This document shows positions 18,052 through 27,248 of a stretch of DNA of 64,000 nucleotides, one piece after another. The notes under the pieces are model-generated. The model was not told the DNA's origin. It saw only the letters and a list, made by a program, of their open reading frames with translations, and ran no database searches. How positions within the stretch are numbered: the first letter of the stretch is position 1; each line of letters starts with the position of its first letter. A program made the position numbers and the translations under genes. Origin of the DNA: Owenweeksia sp. TMED14 (lineage in GTDB: Bacteria > Bacteroidota > Bacteroidia > Flavobacteriales > Schleiferiaceae); the NCBI GenBank assembly GCA_949529985.1, contig CATIRS010000040.1:62001-126000 (forward strand), given 5' to 3'.

Positions 18052-20337
18052 TTAATAACCCCATTTACCCTGGTATCTGTCGTATTGTTGTAACCCAATT
18101 TTGAATCGAAACCCGTGTCGTATAACAAAACCCGGAGAGGTGACGTAATGCACTCCACACTTTAAAACTTCATTAAAAAATTTAAAAGGTTTTTCTAAAC
18201 CAACAAAAGTTTCAATTTGGGTCTTGTTTAGAGAGGGAATGAATAGCGCAGAACCACCTACCGCTATTTCTAAATTTAACGCTCTTAATAATGGTATTTG
18301 CTGAAGAATTGCGCCTTGGAAATGATGAATCCCATAAAGCTCTAAATACGGACGAGCAGTATTATATGTACTATCTAAGGCCTGAAAGCTATCAGTTGGA
18401 TCTGACATTAGATATTGATCAGAACCTCGGAAAAATTTGTGTTCAATAAATCTTATGCTATCTAAATTTGAACCGAGAAAACTCCCTGCACCCACAGTCC
18501 AATTGGAGTAACCCAACCGTGGCCATTGGATATTATCAAAAGCGTAAAATCTCAACAAATGATAATCAACATTAGAACCAAACCACTTGGGTATTCCTCT
18601 ACGATACTCAAGGACTAATTCAGGATACTTGCTACCAAGAAGCAATTTCCTGTTTCCCTTCATTATGAATCGTTGACCAATTCGGTAATGCAATTCTAAT
18701 CCTGCAATGGAGACTGTATAATCAGGAAAATATTGAGGCTGATTAATTGGCCCAAGAATTGAATCCCAAGCGGTATTTAAAGTCAACCCTGCAATGGAAG
18801 ACTGTTTTGCATATTTATAACTTAACCGAACGAATAAACCATTAATTAGTTCAAACCTTTGAGCTAGAGTCAAATATTGACCGCGAGCAAAGTTTCTCCT
18901 CGCGAATGTCCCTAAAATAGATTCATAATTATTAATCATCAGGTAGTCATCACCCAACGCAATTTCAATTTCTTGAAATCGTTTAGGGTTGAATAAATAT
19001 TTAACTTCAATTTCTCCCTTCAAGTCTCGGTTAGTATAGCCATAATTCACATACCCAGAAAGTTTTAATCGTTTATCATTTTTAAAATTCCTAGAAAAAT
19101 ATGCTCCCACATTTTGACGCCAACCACCTATACCTATAGGACGAAATTGGGAAACCAAAGGGTCTAAATAAAAGCTGTAACCTTTTTTTCTCGAACGAAA
19201 ATATATTCCCGAAAAAACAGGTTCATACCAGTGTAATTTATTCACAAAAGCATCTAAACTGTCTACATACTCATCGCTATCAAAATAAAGAGTTAGACTA
19301 TCTTCCTTGTTCACATATGCTTGTTCAGACAATACCAATGGGATTTGACGTAAACTTGACCATTTATCTTCATTAATGTCATAGGCATTCTTTGAATATG
19401 ACCTTATTGCCATCCCCATACCCCTTCTCGATAAGAGATTATTTACCGTAATATCACTGTGAATAACTTGAACAGATCCAGAATCAGATTTTAAAAACCA
19501 ATCGAAATCTCTTTCAGAGACCAAAACTGCCCCTGAATCAAGCATAATATGAGTCTGTTGGATTCTAAGACCATCAAAATCCAATAAAAAAGACTTTCCA
19601 AATTCCAATATACTTTCTTTTAAAACCCAACCATTCTCTTCGATTTTTAGTTTCCCCTTTAGGAGATTTTTATTTTTTGATTTAAACCCAATATTATAGC
19701 TAAAATAACCAGGCTCTCCTTCGATAGATATTAAATAAAAATTATAATTCAAAAAGGCATCAAAACCCAATGGACTGGGAATCTTTCTTCCAATTAGTTT
19801 TGGCAAGCTAATCGTATTTGAAAACAGGTCTACGTTTCCATCGCCATATCCTTGATAAAAATGTTTACCTGGAATAGATTCACGCTGAGAAGGAACTATC
19901 GAGTTAGAATTACCTAAATCAATGTTAATACTAATCTCAATACCTTCATCTCCATCCTCGGAAAAGTGCTCGTCAATGGCAACAATGAAATCTCGGTATT
20001 CATCTGACCTCTTATAACTCGAGTAGCTTAAAAATTCTAGTAATGACATTTTGCCCCCTATTTCATAGGAACTTTTAACATAAGTAGAACATTGAATCGT
20101 CTTTGAGAGACTCTGCTGCTTGGATTTAATAGAAATCAATTCACCTATCACTTCTCTAGCAATATCCCTAAATTCTCCTGTAACCAATGCTGGTTCCAGC
20201 TCAATTATTTTATTTTCTAAATTATTTAGCGATTGAGCAAATAAAGTGGTTCCCCAAAAAAAAGTAATAATACTTGTAAAAACTATTTTTTGTACCACGT
20301 AGGAGAAGCGTCTCGTATTTAAAAAAAGTATGGGCAT
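18052..20337 (-). CDS. DUF5686-family outer-membrane protein
   Basis: Large envelope protein of 761 residues. An N-terminal hydrophobic signal ends near LFAQ (residue ~35). I assign it to the Bacteroidota DUF5686 group by the central pattern KIPSPLGFDAFLNYNFYLIS, a short KLKIEENGWVLKESILEF segment, and a long C-terminal region of alternating beta-strands rich in Tyr, Phe and Gly, ending in an aromatic strand, which suggests an outer-membrane barrel. Many family members carry an N-terminal carboxypeptidase-like regulatory domain; I do not recognise one here. The start codon shares one base with the purT stop (TAATG), so translation is coupled to purT, an unexpected partner. Function unknown. 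Confidence 0.7.
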   Translation of the reverse strand: MPILFLNTRRFSYVVQKIVFTSIITFFWGTTLFAQSLNNLENKIIELEPALVTGEFRDIAREVIGELISIKSKQQSLSKTIQCSTYVKSSYEIGGKMSLLEFLSYSSYKRSDEYRDFIVAIDEHFSEDGDEGIEISINIDLGNSNSIVPSQRESIPGKHFYQGYGDGNVDLFSNTISLPKLIGRKIPSPLGFDAFLNYNFYLISIEGEPGYFSYNIGFKSKNKNLLKGKLKIEENGWVLKESILEFGKSFLLDFDGLRIQQTHIMLDSGAVLVSERDFDWFLKSDSGSVQVIHSDITVNNLLSRRGMGMAIRSYSKNAYDINEDKWSSLRQIPLVLSEQAYVNKEDSLTLYFDSDEYVDSLDAFVNKLHWYEPVFSGIYFRSRKKGYSFYLDPLVSQFRPIGIGGWRQNVGAYFSRNFKNDKRLKLSGYVNYGYTNRDLKGEIEVKYLFNPKRFQEIEIALGDDYLMINNYESILGTFARRNFARGQYLTLAQRFELINGLFVRLSYKYAKQSSIAGLTLNTAWDSILGPINQPQYFPDYTVSIAGLELHYRIGQRFIMKGNRKLLLGSKYPELVLEYRRGIPKWFGSNVDYHLLRFYAFDNIQWPRLGYSNWTVGAGSFLGSNLDSIRFIEHKFFRGSDQYLMSDPTDSFQALDSTYNTARPYLELYGIHHFQGAILQQIPLLRALNLEIAVGGSALFIPSLNKTQIETFVGLEKPFKFFNEVLKCGVHYVTSPGFVIRHGFRFKIGLQQYDRYQGKWGY

Positions 20338-21515
20338 TAGATCTTACTCCGACTTAAAACTTTTATAGATGCCACTGTATCATTCGCTTTTTTACGTAAT
20401 AAGTCCATATCTGAACCAAGTATATCATCAACTAATACCACTCCCATTCGTCTAAATTCTCTAGTCGAAGGTTTACCAAAAATTCTTAATTCAGTATTTT
20501 CCTCTTTTAGAGCTTCCTCTATTCCAATATATTTTGGTTCGATATTTCCATCATCTAATGCAAGTAATACTGAAGAAACACCTGATCTTTTGCTAATAAC
20601 ATTTGGAATGGGATATCCTAAAAATGCTCTTGTATGGAGTTCAAATTGATTAAGGTTTTGAGTGCCTGCTAGCGTTACCATTCCCGTATCATGTGGCCTA
20701 GGGGACAGTTCTGAAAATACAACTCCATCTGCAGTTAGAAAGAATTCTATACCCCAAATACCAGCTCCACCTAAAGACTCTGTTATTTTTTTTGCTATTT
20801 CTTGAGCATCGATAAGATCATTTTCAGAAATTATTGATGGTTGCCAACTTTCCTGGTAATCACCTCTTTCTTGTCTATGACCAATTGGAGCACAAAATAA
20901 AGTAGTTCCGCTACTTTGAGTAACAGTTAGTAATGTTATCTCAGTATGAAATTCAATAAAACCCTCTACAATCACTTCCTTAAGGTCACCCCTACTACCA
21001 TTCATGGCATAATCCCATGCATGACTAACTTCATCCATAGATTTTAAAATAGACTGCCCCTTTCCAGAAGAACTCATTAATGGCTTTACAATACATGGAA
21101 GTCCTATTTTTTCTATTGCTAGCTCAAAAGCAATACGGGAAGAGGCGTATTCATATGGAGCAGTTTTAATATCTAATTCTTTTGCAGCTAAATCTCGAAT
21201 CAGTTTGCGGTTCATAGTATAGTTAGCGGCCCTTGCACTAGGAACTACATGAAACCCTTCCGCCTCGTAATCGTATAAACGATCAGTTCTAATACTCTCC
21301 ACTTCTGGGACAATAATATCTGGCTTATGCTTAACAATAGCGGCGTCGAGTGATTTTGAGTCTAGCATATCAAATACTTCAAAAGCATCAGAAACTTGCA
21401 TTGCGGGCGCATTTATATAATTATCACAAGCAATTGTGAACATGCCATAGCGTTGCAATGAAATAATGACTTCTTTACCCAACTCACCTGACCCCAGAAG
21501 CATTATTTTTTTCAT
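20337..21515 (-). CDS. purT: Formate-dependent phosphoribosylglycinamide formyltransferase
   Basis: ATP-grasp enzyme making formyl-GAR from GAR, formate and ATP, the folate-independent third step of purine synthesis. The 392 residues show the family start [32 protein letters not shown] near residue 73, [13 protein letters not shown] near residue 142 (ATP-grasp loop), and [26 protein letters not shown] near 262, split over the metal-binding strand. A GNAT-like gene is 42 bases upstream and the DUF5686 gene overlaps downstream. PurT lets the cell use free formate for purines. Whether a folate-dependent PurN also exists cannot be seen here. Confidence 0.95.
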   Translation of the reverse strand: MKKIMLLGSGELGKEVIISLQRYGMFTIACDNYINAPAMQVSDAFEVFDMLDSKSLDAAIVKHKPDIIVPEVESIRTDRLYDYEAEGFHVVPSARAANYTMNRKLIRDLAAKELDIKTAPYEYASSRIAFELAIEKIGLPCIVKPLMSSSGKGQSILKSMDEVSHAWDYAMNGSRGDLKEVIVEGFIEFHTEITLLTVTQSSGTTLFCAPIGHRQERGDYQESWQPSIISENDLIDAQEIAKKITESLGGAGIWGIEFFLTADGVVFSELSPRPHDTGMVTLAGTQNLNQFELHTRAFLGYPIPNVISKRSGVSSVLLALDDGNIEPKYIGIEEALKEENTELRIFGKPSTREFRRMGVVLVDDILGSDMDLLRKKANDTVASIKVLSRSKI

Positions 21516-21557
21516 AAAAAACTTTTTAAGTAAATCTTATTCGTCTCAAAATTACAA

Positions 21558-22550
21558 CTATACTTTTTCTTTAAATGGACTACGTATTTTATACGACGGC
21601 AACTTGTGAAAATATTTAGCATAAAAACGAAAAATGATATTGATAAAAAAACTGTGGCTAAAAAATACATAACTATTTGAAACTGGTAATGCCCCTATTG
21701 AACTTTTAATTTCAGTTGCAGTTCGTCCCAAATTTAATTGCCTCTTATTGGCAGAAATCGAATATTTTACTAAATCCAACATACAACGTTGATAAAGTTT
21801 TGTTTCATGAGACACTTTTGCTTCTAACCCTAAATGAACAGCAAAAACTGATTCTTCATCTACAATAAAAGTTATAAAACCAATCCAAGAATTATTTTTT
21901 TTATAACCAAATATTTTAAAAGAATTTCCCAAAGATTTTGAATATGCAGCTAAAAGTTTTTCCAAATCTAAAGGCAATGAAACTGTCTTTTTTTTTAATG
22001 TTTTTGAAAGCAAAACACTTGCCCACGGAATCCATTCTGATGATGACATCGACGAGCATTCAATTAGTTCAACATCATAAGATGCCTTTAAAACTCGCTT
22101 AGCTTGAGTCCGATACTTTGTTGACATCGAATTGAGATAGTCAGAGAATGACAACCACTCTTTTCTTAATTCTAAAATCATAAGTGGCTCTGCTTTTACC
22201 TGAACGGATTCTTTGACTCTTTCTTCGCCAAGAATATTAAACGCCATAAGCTTACAACCTAAAGGCCAATTAATAAATTGGTCCATCCCTAATTGACTAT
22301 CTAATTTTAAAAATCGAAAACCGGGAGCAGCATTATGACCAGCGACTATCCAGTTCATTTTATGAAAAATGGAATTCACGAGAAGTAAAAAAATCTTTGA
22401 GACATATTTACCCGTTGGACGACTTATGGAAACATTAGAACACAACTCAGAAATATGATTTATTTTTAAATTATATTCAGATCCAGGTAGATTTTTTAAT
22501 AGCTTTTCATGAAGAATCTTAGTTAGAAATATTGGTTTCAATTGTTTCAA
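21558..22550 (-). CDS. Putative GNAT/FemAB-like acyltransferase, function unknown
   Basis: Protein of 330 residues that I can place only by resemblance. The central segment WLSFSDYLNSMSTKYRTQAK (about residues 132-151) followed by KRVLKASYDVELIE looks like the start of the BioF2/FemAB-type acetyltransferase fold, and ILVEE-like strands with LGLEAKVSHETKLYQRCMLD and LNLGRTATEIKSSIGA near the C-terminus match the second half of that fold. There is no signal peptide. It is first in a probable unit with purT and the DUF5686 gene. Alternatives include an aminoacyl- or acyl-transferase acting on cell wall or lipid. Weak assignment; the coding call is firm. Confidence 0.6.
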   Translation of the reverse strand: MKQLKPIFLTKILHEKLLKNLPGSEYNLKINHISELCSNVSISRPTGKYVSKIFLLLVNSIFHKMNWIVAGHNAAPGFRFLKLDSQLGMDQFINWPLGCKLMAFNILGEERVKESVQVKAEPLMILELRKEWLSFSDYLNSMSTKYRTQAKRVLKASYDVELIECSSMSSSEWIPWASVLLSKTLKKKTVSLPLDLEKLLAAYSKSLGNSFKIFGYKKNNSWIGFITFIVDEESVFAVHLGLEAKVSHETKLYQRCMLDLVKYSISANKRQLNLGRTATEIKSSIGALPVSNSYVFFSHSFFINIIFRFYAKYFHKLPSYKIRSPFKEKV

Positions 22551-22630
22551 ATTCAGTGTAAGAAATTAGTCATTAAAAATGCTTTATTGTAGATTAGCTG
22601 TAATTGATTTTTTTTTTCTAAATTGATTCG

Positions 22631-22638
22631 CAAAATTA
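22631..22638 (-). promoter_or_regulatory. Candidate -7 element TAATTTTG upstream of the GNAT-like gene
   Basis: Exact TAnnTTTG on the minus strand, 80 bases before the GNAT-like start, in the 142-base divergent gap shared with the CotH gene. No -33 element stands out, and no matching element is visible for the plus-strand gene. Confidence 0.35.
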
Positions 22639-22692
22639 AAGCAAACCAAAAACTTTAAAGGTAACATAGGCTTTATTAGATTCGTAAAAATT

Positions 22693-24021
22693 ATGCGTTT
22701 TAGTTCATTTTTATTGTTAATAATTTTCATCTCTTGTGAAAGAGATCCATTAAAGGACGTAGGAAGTGATTCGACAGATACAAATATTACTCCTGATTAT
22801 TTAGTCAAAAATTCTGATTTCATATTCAATCAAAATAGTCTTCACACTTTTGAGCTCGTCATATCGGATTCTGCTTTAGCATTTTTAGATTCTGATCCTT
22901 CTGCCGAAATCTATACTGAAGGAAATCTAGTATTTCAAGGTGACACTTTGACCTCTGTGGGAATAAGGTACAAAGGATCGAATGGCGCTTGGTGGGGATG
23001 CATCTCTGAAAACACCTCTGGCTTTAAAACATGCACCAAATTATCAATGAAGGTTAAAATTAATTACCAAGGATTAAATCGAAAATTCTATGATCTGAAA
23101 AAGCTTCAGTTTCATTCCATGAACCATGATCCTTCGCAAATGCACGAGAGATTAGGTTACTGGTTATATAGGTCGGCCGGAGTCCCCGCTCCTAGATCTG
23201 TTCATGCACGTTTGGTTATTAATGACATGTATGTGGGTTTATTTGCTCTGACAGAACAAATAGATGGACAATTTGCAAAATATAATTTTGACGATAAAGG
23301 TGGTAATATTTATAAGGAAATATGGCCTTTAAATGACAACGGGACTGCGAAAAGTTCGGAAGAATATTTAAACAGCCTAAAAACAAATGAAGACGAAAAC
23401 CCCTCAGTTCAAATAATTAAAGAATTTGGAGAGAAAATAGCGAATTCATCCTCTAATAATATCATTTCTGTTATTTCTGATCATATGGATAGAGATGAAA
23501 TTATATCTTATGCTGTAATTGATAGGATGATAAGACACGATGATGGTGCTTTTCATTGGTATTGCTTTGGAAGTGGCTGTTCTCCTCATAATTTTTACTG
23601 GTATGAAGAACCAAAAAATAGAAAAATACACCTTATTCCTTGGGACTTAGACCTTGCATTTATGAATACAATAACCAATGAACATACAGTTACCAACCTT
23701 AAAGATGATTGGGGAATAACTTCGAACAACTGCGCTCCTTTTCAATATGGAGTATTTTATCAAAAATCAGCAGCATGTGATAAATTAGTAGCAGGATGGG
23801 GGTCATATGGTGGACCTCTTTATGGTCAAATTGAAAGCCAATTTAAAAATGGGATTTTTTCACAGAATCAAATTAATAGCTTAATTAATTCATGGTCAAG
23901 TCAAATAAGAAGTGCTACAATTGAAGCAAAAAATGTTCATAGTGATGCTATTCCTTTGACTTATTGGGAATATCATACGGAAAAACTAAAAGATCAAACA
24001 GATTACACCAGAAATAATTAA
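22693..24021 (+). CDS. CotH-kinase family lipoprotein
   Basis: Secreted protein-kinase-like protein of the CotH family, 442 residues. The lipoprotein signal ends at IFISC (Cys near residue 15). CotH hallmarks are VGIRYKGSNGAW near residue 95, FYDLKKLQFHSMNHDP near residue 134, VGLFALTEQIDGQF near residue 181 and the catalytic IPWDLDLAF near residue 318, where the first Asp is the proposed metal-binding residue. Spore CotH phosphorylates serines of coat proteins; bacterial envelope homologues are largely uncharacterised. It is divergent from the GNAT-like gene and is followed 68 bases later by the LYS1-M3 fusion gene. Target unknown. Confidence 0.85.
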   Translation: MRFSSFLLLIIFISCERDPLKDVGSDSTDTNITPDYLVKNSDFIFNQNSLHTFELVISDSALAFLDSDPSAEIYTEGNLVFQGDTLTSVGIRYKGSNGAWWGCISENTSGFKTCTKLSMKVKINYQGLNRKFYDLKKLQFHSMNHDPSQMHERLGYWLYRSAGVPAPRSVHARLVINDMYVGLFALTEQIDGQFAKYNFDDKGGNIYKEIWPLNDNGTAKSSEEYLNSLKTNEDENPSVQIIKEFGEKIANSSSNNIISVISDHMDRDEIISYAVIDRMIRHDDGAFHWYCFGSGCSPHNFYWYEEPKNRKIHLIPWDLDLAFMNTITNEHTVTNLKDDWGITSNNCAPFQYGVFYQKSAACDKLVAGWGSYGGPLYGQIESQFKNGIFSQNQINSLINSWSSQIRSATIEAKNVHSDAIPLTYWEYHTEKLKDQTDYTRNN

Positions 24022-24076
24022 TTATCGTCAACCGTCTTTATTGTTTTAATTAGCACAAGCGCTGAGTTCTTAGTCG

Positions 24077-24084
24077 TATTTTTG
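24077..24084 (+). promoter_or_regulatory. Candidate -7 element TATTTTTG abutting the LYS1-M3 fusion start
   Basis: Exact TAnnTTTG ending five bases before the ATG at 24090. With a transcription start about 4-5 bases downstream of the element, the mRNA would be leaderless or nearly so. The start codon itself is well supported by the LYS1 family N-terminus. Confidence 0.45.
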
Positions 24085-24089
24085 TTGTT

Positions 24090-27000
24090 ATGATTATTGG
24101 ACTAATTAAAGAAGGTAAATTGCCTCGTGATAGACGAGCAGTTTTAACTCCTCATCAATGTAAAACTTTGCTCAATGATAAAGAGAATATCTCTATCATA
24201 GTCGAGCCCAGTGAGCATAGAATTTTTAAAGACTCAGAATATGACGCAGCTGGGTGCATTTTAAGTTCAAATCTAAGTAGCTGTGATCTTCTTTTGGGTG
24301 TAAAAGAAGTGCCTATCGAAGCATTGATTTCAAATAAAACATATTTTTTCTTCTCACACACTTATAAGGAGCAAAAATATAACCGAGACCTACTAAAAGC
24401 CTGCCTCGATAAACAGATTTATTTAATTGATTGGGAACTTTTAAAAATGAACCAAAAAAGGCTAATTGGCTTTGGATATTATGCTGGCTCAGTAGGCGCA
24501 TATGAGAGCATACGAGGTTATGGAATTATGACGGGCAAATATCACATCCCATCGGCAAGGGAGCTCGGAACCATAGATAAAATTAAAAACGAATTAAAGA
24601 AAATTCATTTACCTAATGACTTTAGGGCTGTGATAACGGGTACAGGGAAAGTAGCTATTGGAGCAGAAGAAATATTTGTTCATGCATCTATTGAAAAATG
24701 TAATCCTTCAGATTATATCAAAGACAAATCAAATAAGCCAAGGTTCACTGTTTTAAAAACATCAGATTATGTCAAGCGAATATCAGATGGTAAATATGAC
24801 CGAAATGAGTTTTATCAGAATCCTGAACTTTATGAAAATAGCTTTCAACCTTATACTTTCTGTTCCGATCTATTTTTACCATGTCATTTCTGGAAAGAAG
24901 GTAGTCCGCCTTTTTTCGAACTCAATGAAATATCAAATCCTAATTTCAGAATATCCTTTGTTGGCGACATAAGCTGCGACATAGCTGGACCTGTAGCAAC
25001 AACAATACGGCCTAGCACTCTTGACGATCCATTTTACTCTGTCCTTGAAGGGAAAGAAGTAGATTTTGGACAGGAAAAAAGCATCGGAGTGCTTGCTGTA
25101 GATAATCTCCCAAGCGCAGTGCCCATGGATGCAACACATGGATTTGGAAAAATGTTTTTAGAAGGCATTCTCCCTGCTTTTTTTAATAACGATGCAAATA
25201 ATATTTTAAAGGGCGCTGCTCAAACCAAAAACGGCCAGCTTTGCCCCAATTACAAATACTTACAATCTTATGTGCATGGTTTCGATTTAAGCTCGCCAAG
25301 TACAGAAGAAATTGAGTCTTCGATTATAGATGAAATTAAATTAGTCAAAAATAAAATTAGTTTAATAATAAATAATAAGGAGTCGCCTAGTTTTGAGAAT
25401 ACAATACTGCCACTTGAACAATCCGATGAAAATCTTGAAAGATTAACCGAGTTACTATTCAACTACAACTCAGCCTGCACAAATCCTGCTATTCAAGAAG
25501 CTGCAAAATCAATATCTCCAAAATTATCTTCTCTCAGTAATGATATTTTAAGCAATAAAACCTTATTTGAACGTATTACGTTTATTGAGAAAAATGAATT
25601 AGGTTTAGATCATGAAGATTTAATGCTATTATCAAAATATTTTAAAAATTTCTCTCGAAACGGCGGTTTACTTGATAATAAAAATCAGTCTAAACTTCGA
25701 TTAATCGATGAACGTCTATCATCTGCTAGTCTAGAGTTTTCTGAACATGTTTTAGCAGATACTGAAAAATGGTTTCGCGTTATCAAAGAAAGAAACACAG
25801 TAGGATTACCTATTAGTATAATCGAAATGGTAAAACAAGCAGCAATTGATCGAGGCCTTGAAGACTATTGTTTGACTTTAGACGCTCCAATTTATCTAGG
25901 GTTCATGACTTATTCTAGTGACAGAATTATTCGTGAAGAACTCTGGAGAGCATACAATAAAAGATCGGCCAGAGGAGACAGTAATGATAACACTCAACTA
26001 GTTTTAGAAATATCAGAATTACGTCGAAAAAGAGCAAAACTTCTTGGCTATCGCAGCCATGCATCATTTGTACTTGAAGAAAGAATGGCAAAAGACCCTT
26101 TGACTGTTTATGACTTCCTCGAATCTTTAAAATCAAAAGCACTTCCTGCAGCTAAAAAAGAAGTTCTTGAACTTAAATATTTTGCAAAGAATTCTCTAGA
26201 CCTGCCAGAAATAAAAAAATGGGATATTCCATTTGTTGTAGAGAAATTTAAAAAAGAAAAGCTCAATTATAATGACGAAATAACAAAGCCATACTTTTCT
26301 ATAAATCAAGTTTTAAATTGGGCCTTTTCTCTAGCAGAGAGACTATATGGCCTTGAATTTAAACTGTCCAAACAGCAAGCTTATCGTTCGGATGTGCAAG
26401 TCTATGATGTTACAAGTAAAAATGGTGATTGGGTAGGTCATATGCTAACTGATTGGCACCCAAGAAAAGGAAAACGTAATGGAGCATGGATGACGAGTTA
26501 TCGTAAAGCTTTAAAATATAGAAGCCGTGAAGTTTATCCGGTTGTTAGTTTAGTTTGCAACTTTAGTACATCGTCGAAAGGCCAAGTGCCATTGCTAACA
26601 TTTAATGAAGTTCTAACTCTATTCCATGAGTTCGGTCATGGCCTGCATGGAATTCTTGGAAAAGGAAAATACTCTAGCCTGACAGGCACATCTGTAGCCT
26701 GGGATTTCGTAGAATTACCATCTCAATTTATGGAAAATTGGTGTTTTCAGCCAACGGAATTAAAGAATTGGGCTAAACACTACAAGACTCAAAAAGTTAT
26801 GCCCGAATCCATAATCTCGAATATAAATAGAAGTCAGAAATTTTTGGAGGGAATTGCAACAGTAAGACAAATTGGTCTTGGACTCCTCGATTTAGCATGG
26901 CATGATCAGAGTGATAAAGTTGAAAATTATCTTCTCTTAGAAGAATCTGTTTTTTTAAGTTTAGAATTATGGAATCGGGAACCAGGAATAAGCGTATCTC

Positions 27001-27248
27001 CTGCATTTTCGCATATTTTCGCTGGTGGATATTCAGCGGGCTATTATTCCTACAAATGGTCAGAAGTTCTAGATGCTGATGCTTTTAGTCGCTTTTTAAA
27101 TGATAACGACGAAGCCTCTGCAGCTGCTGATTTTAAAAAACTTCTTTCCTGCGGAGGATCTGTAAAAGCATCTATTTTATTTAAAAATTTTATGGGACGA
27201 AAGCCTACAACAGAAGCACTATTAAAACGATCAGGACTCCATGGCTGA
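24090..27248 (+). CDS. Fusion: saccharopine dehydrogenase (LYS1)-like domain plus M3 oligopeptidase
   Basis: One open frame of 1052 residues with two enzyme domains. Residues 1-398 resemble NAD-dependent saccharopine dehydrogenase (lysine-forming): IGLIKEGKLPRDRRAVLTP at the start, GVK72EVP and FSH90TYKEQ matching the catalytic Lys and His of yeast Lys1, LIGFGYYAGSVGAYESIRGY, a nucleotide-loop GTGKVAIGA near residue 190 and LPSAVPMDATHGFGKMFLEG near 345. Residues ~410-1052 are an M3 metallopeptidase (oligopeptidase A/Dcp type): FENTILPLEQ near 432, zinc site H846-E-F-G-H850 and the third ligand E875 in WDFVELPSQ. The first ~30 residues usual for M3 peptidases are missing or replaced by the linker. 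ksgA overlaps the last 8 bases. No frameshift is needed, so this is a real in-frame fusion in the sequence as given. Its substrate logic is unknown. Confidence 0.9.
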   Translation: MIIGLIKEGKLPRDRRAVLTPHQCKTLLNDKENISIIVEPSEHRIFKDSEYDAAGCILSSNLSSCDLLLGVKEVPIEALISNKTYFFFSHTYKEQKYNRDLLKACLDKQIYLIDWELLKMNQKRLIGFGYYAGSVGAYESIRGYGIMTGKYHIPSARELGTIDKIKNELKKIHLPNDFRAVITGTGKVAIGAEEIFVHASIEKCNPSDYIKDKSNKPRFTVLKTSDYVKRISDGKYDRNEFYQNPELYENSFQPYTFCSDLFLPCHFWKEGSPPFFELNEISNPNFRISFVGDISCDIAGPVATTIRPSTLDDPFYSVLEGKEVDFGQEKSIGVLAVDNLPSAVPMDATHGFGKMFLEGILPAFFNNDANNILKGAAQTKNGQLCPNYKYLQSYVHGFDLSSPSTEEIESSIIDEIKLVKNKISLIINNKESPSFENTILPLEQSDENLERLTELLFNYNSACTNPAIQEAAKSISPKLSSLSNDILSNKTLFERITFIEKNELGLDHEDLMLLSKYFKNFSRNGGLLDNKNQSKLRLIDERLSSASLEFSEHVLADTEKWFRVIKERNTVGLPISIIEMVKQAAIDRGLEDYCLTLDAPIYLGFMTYSSDRIIREELWRAYNKRSARGDSNDNTQLVLEISELRRKRAKLLGYRSHASFVLEERMAKDPLTVYDFLESLKSKALPAAKKEVLELKYFAKNSLDLPEIKKWDIPFVVEKFKKEKLNYNDEITKPYFSINQVLNWAFSLAERLYGLEFKLSKQQAYRSDVQVYDVTSKNGDWVGHMLTDWHPRKGKRNGAWMTSYRKALKYRSREVYPVVSLVCNFSTSSKGQVPLLTFNEVLTLFHEFGHGLHGILGKGKYSSLTGTSVAWDFVELPSQFMENWCFQPTELKNWAKHYKTQKVMPESIISNINRSQKFLEGIATVRQIGLGLLDLAWHDQSDKVENYLLLEESVFLSLELWNREPGISVSPAFSHIFAGGYSAGYYSYKWSEVLDADAFSRFLNDNDEASAAADFKKLLSCGGSVKASILFKNFMGRKPTTEALLKRSGLHG

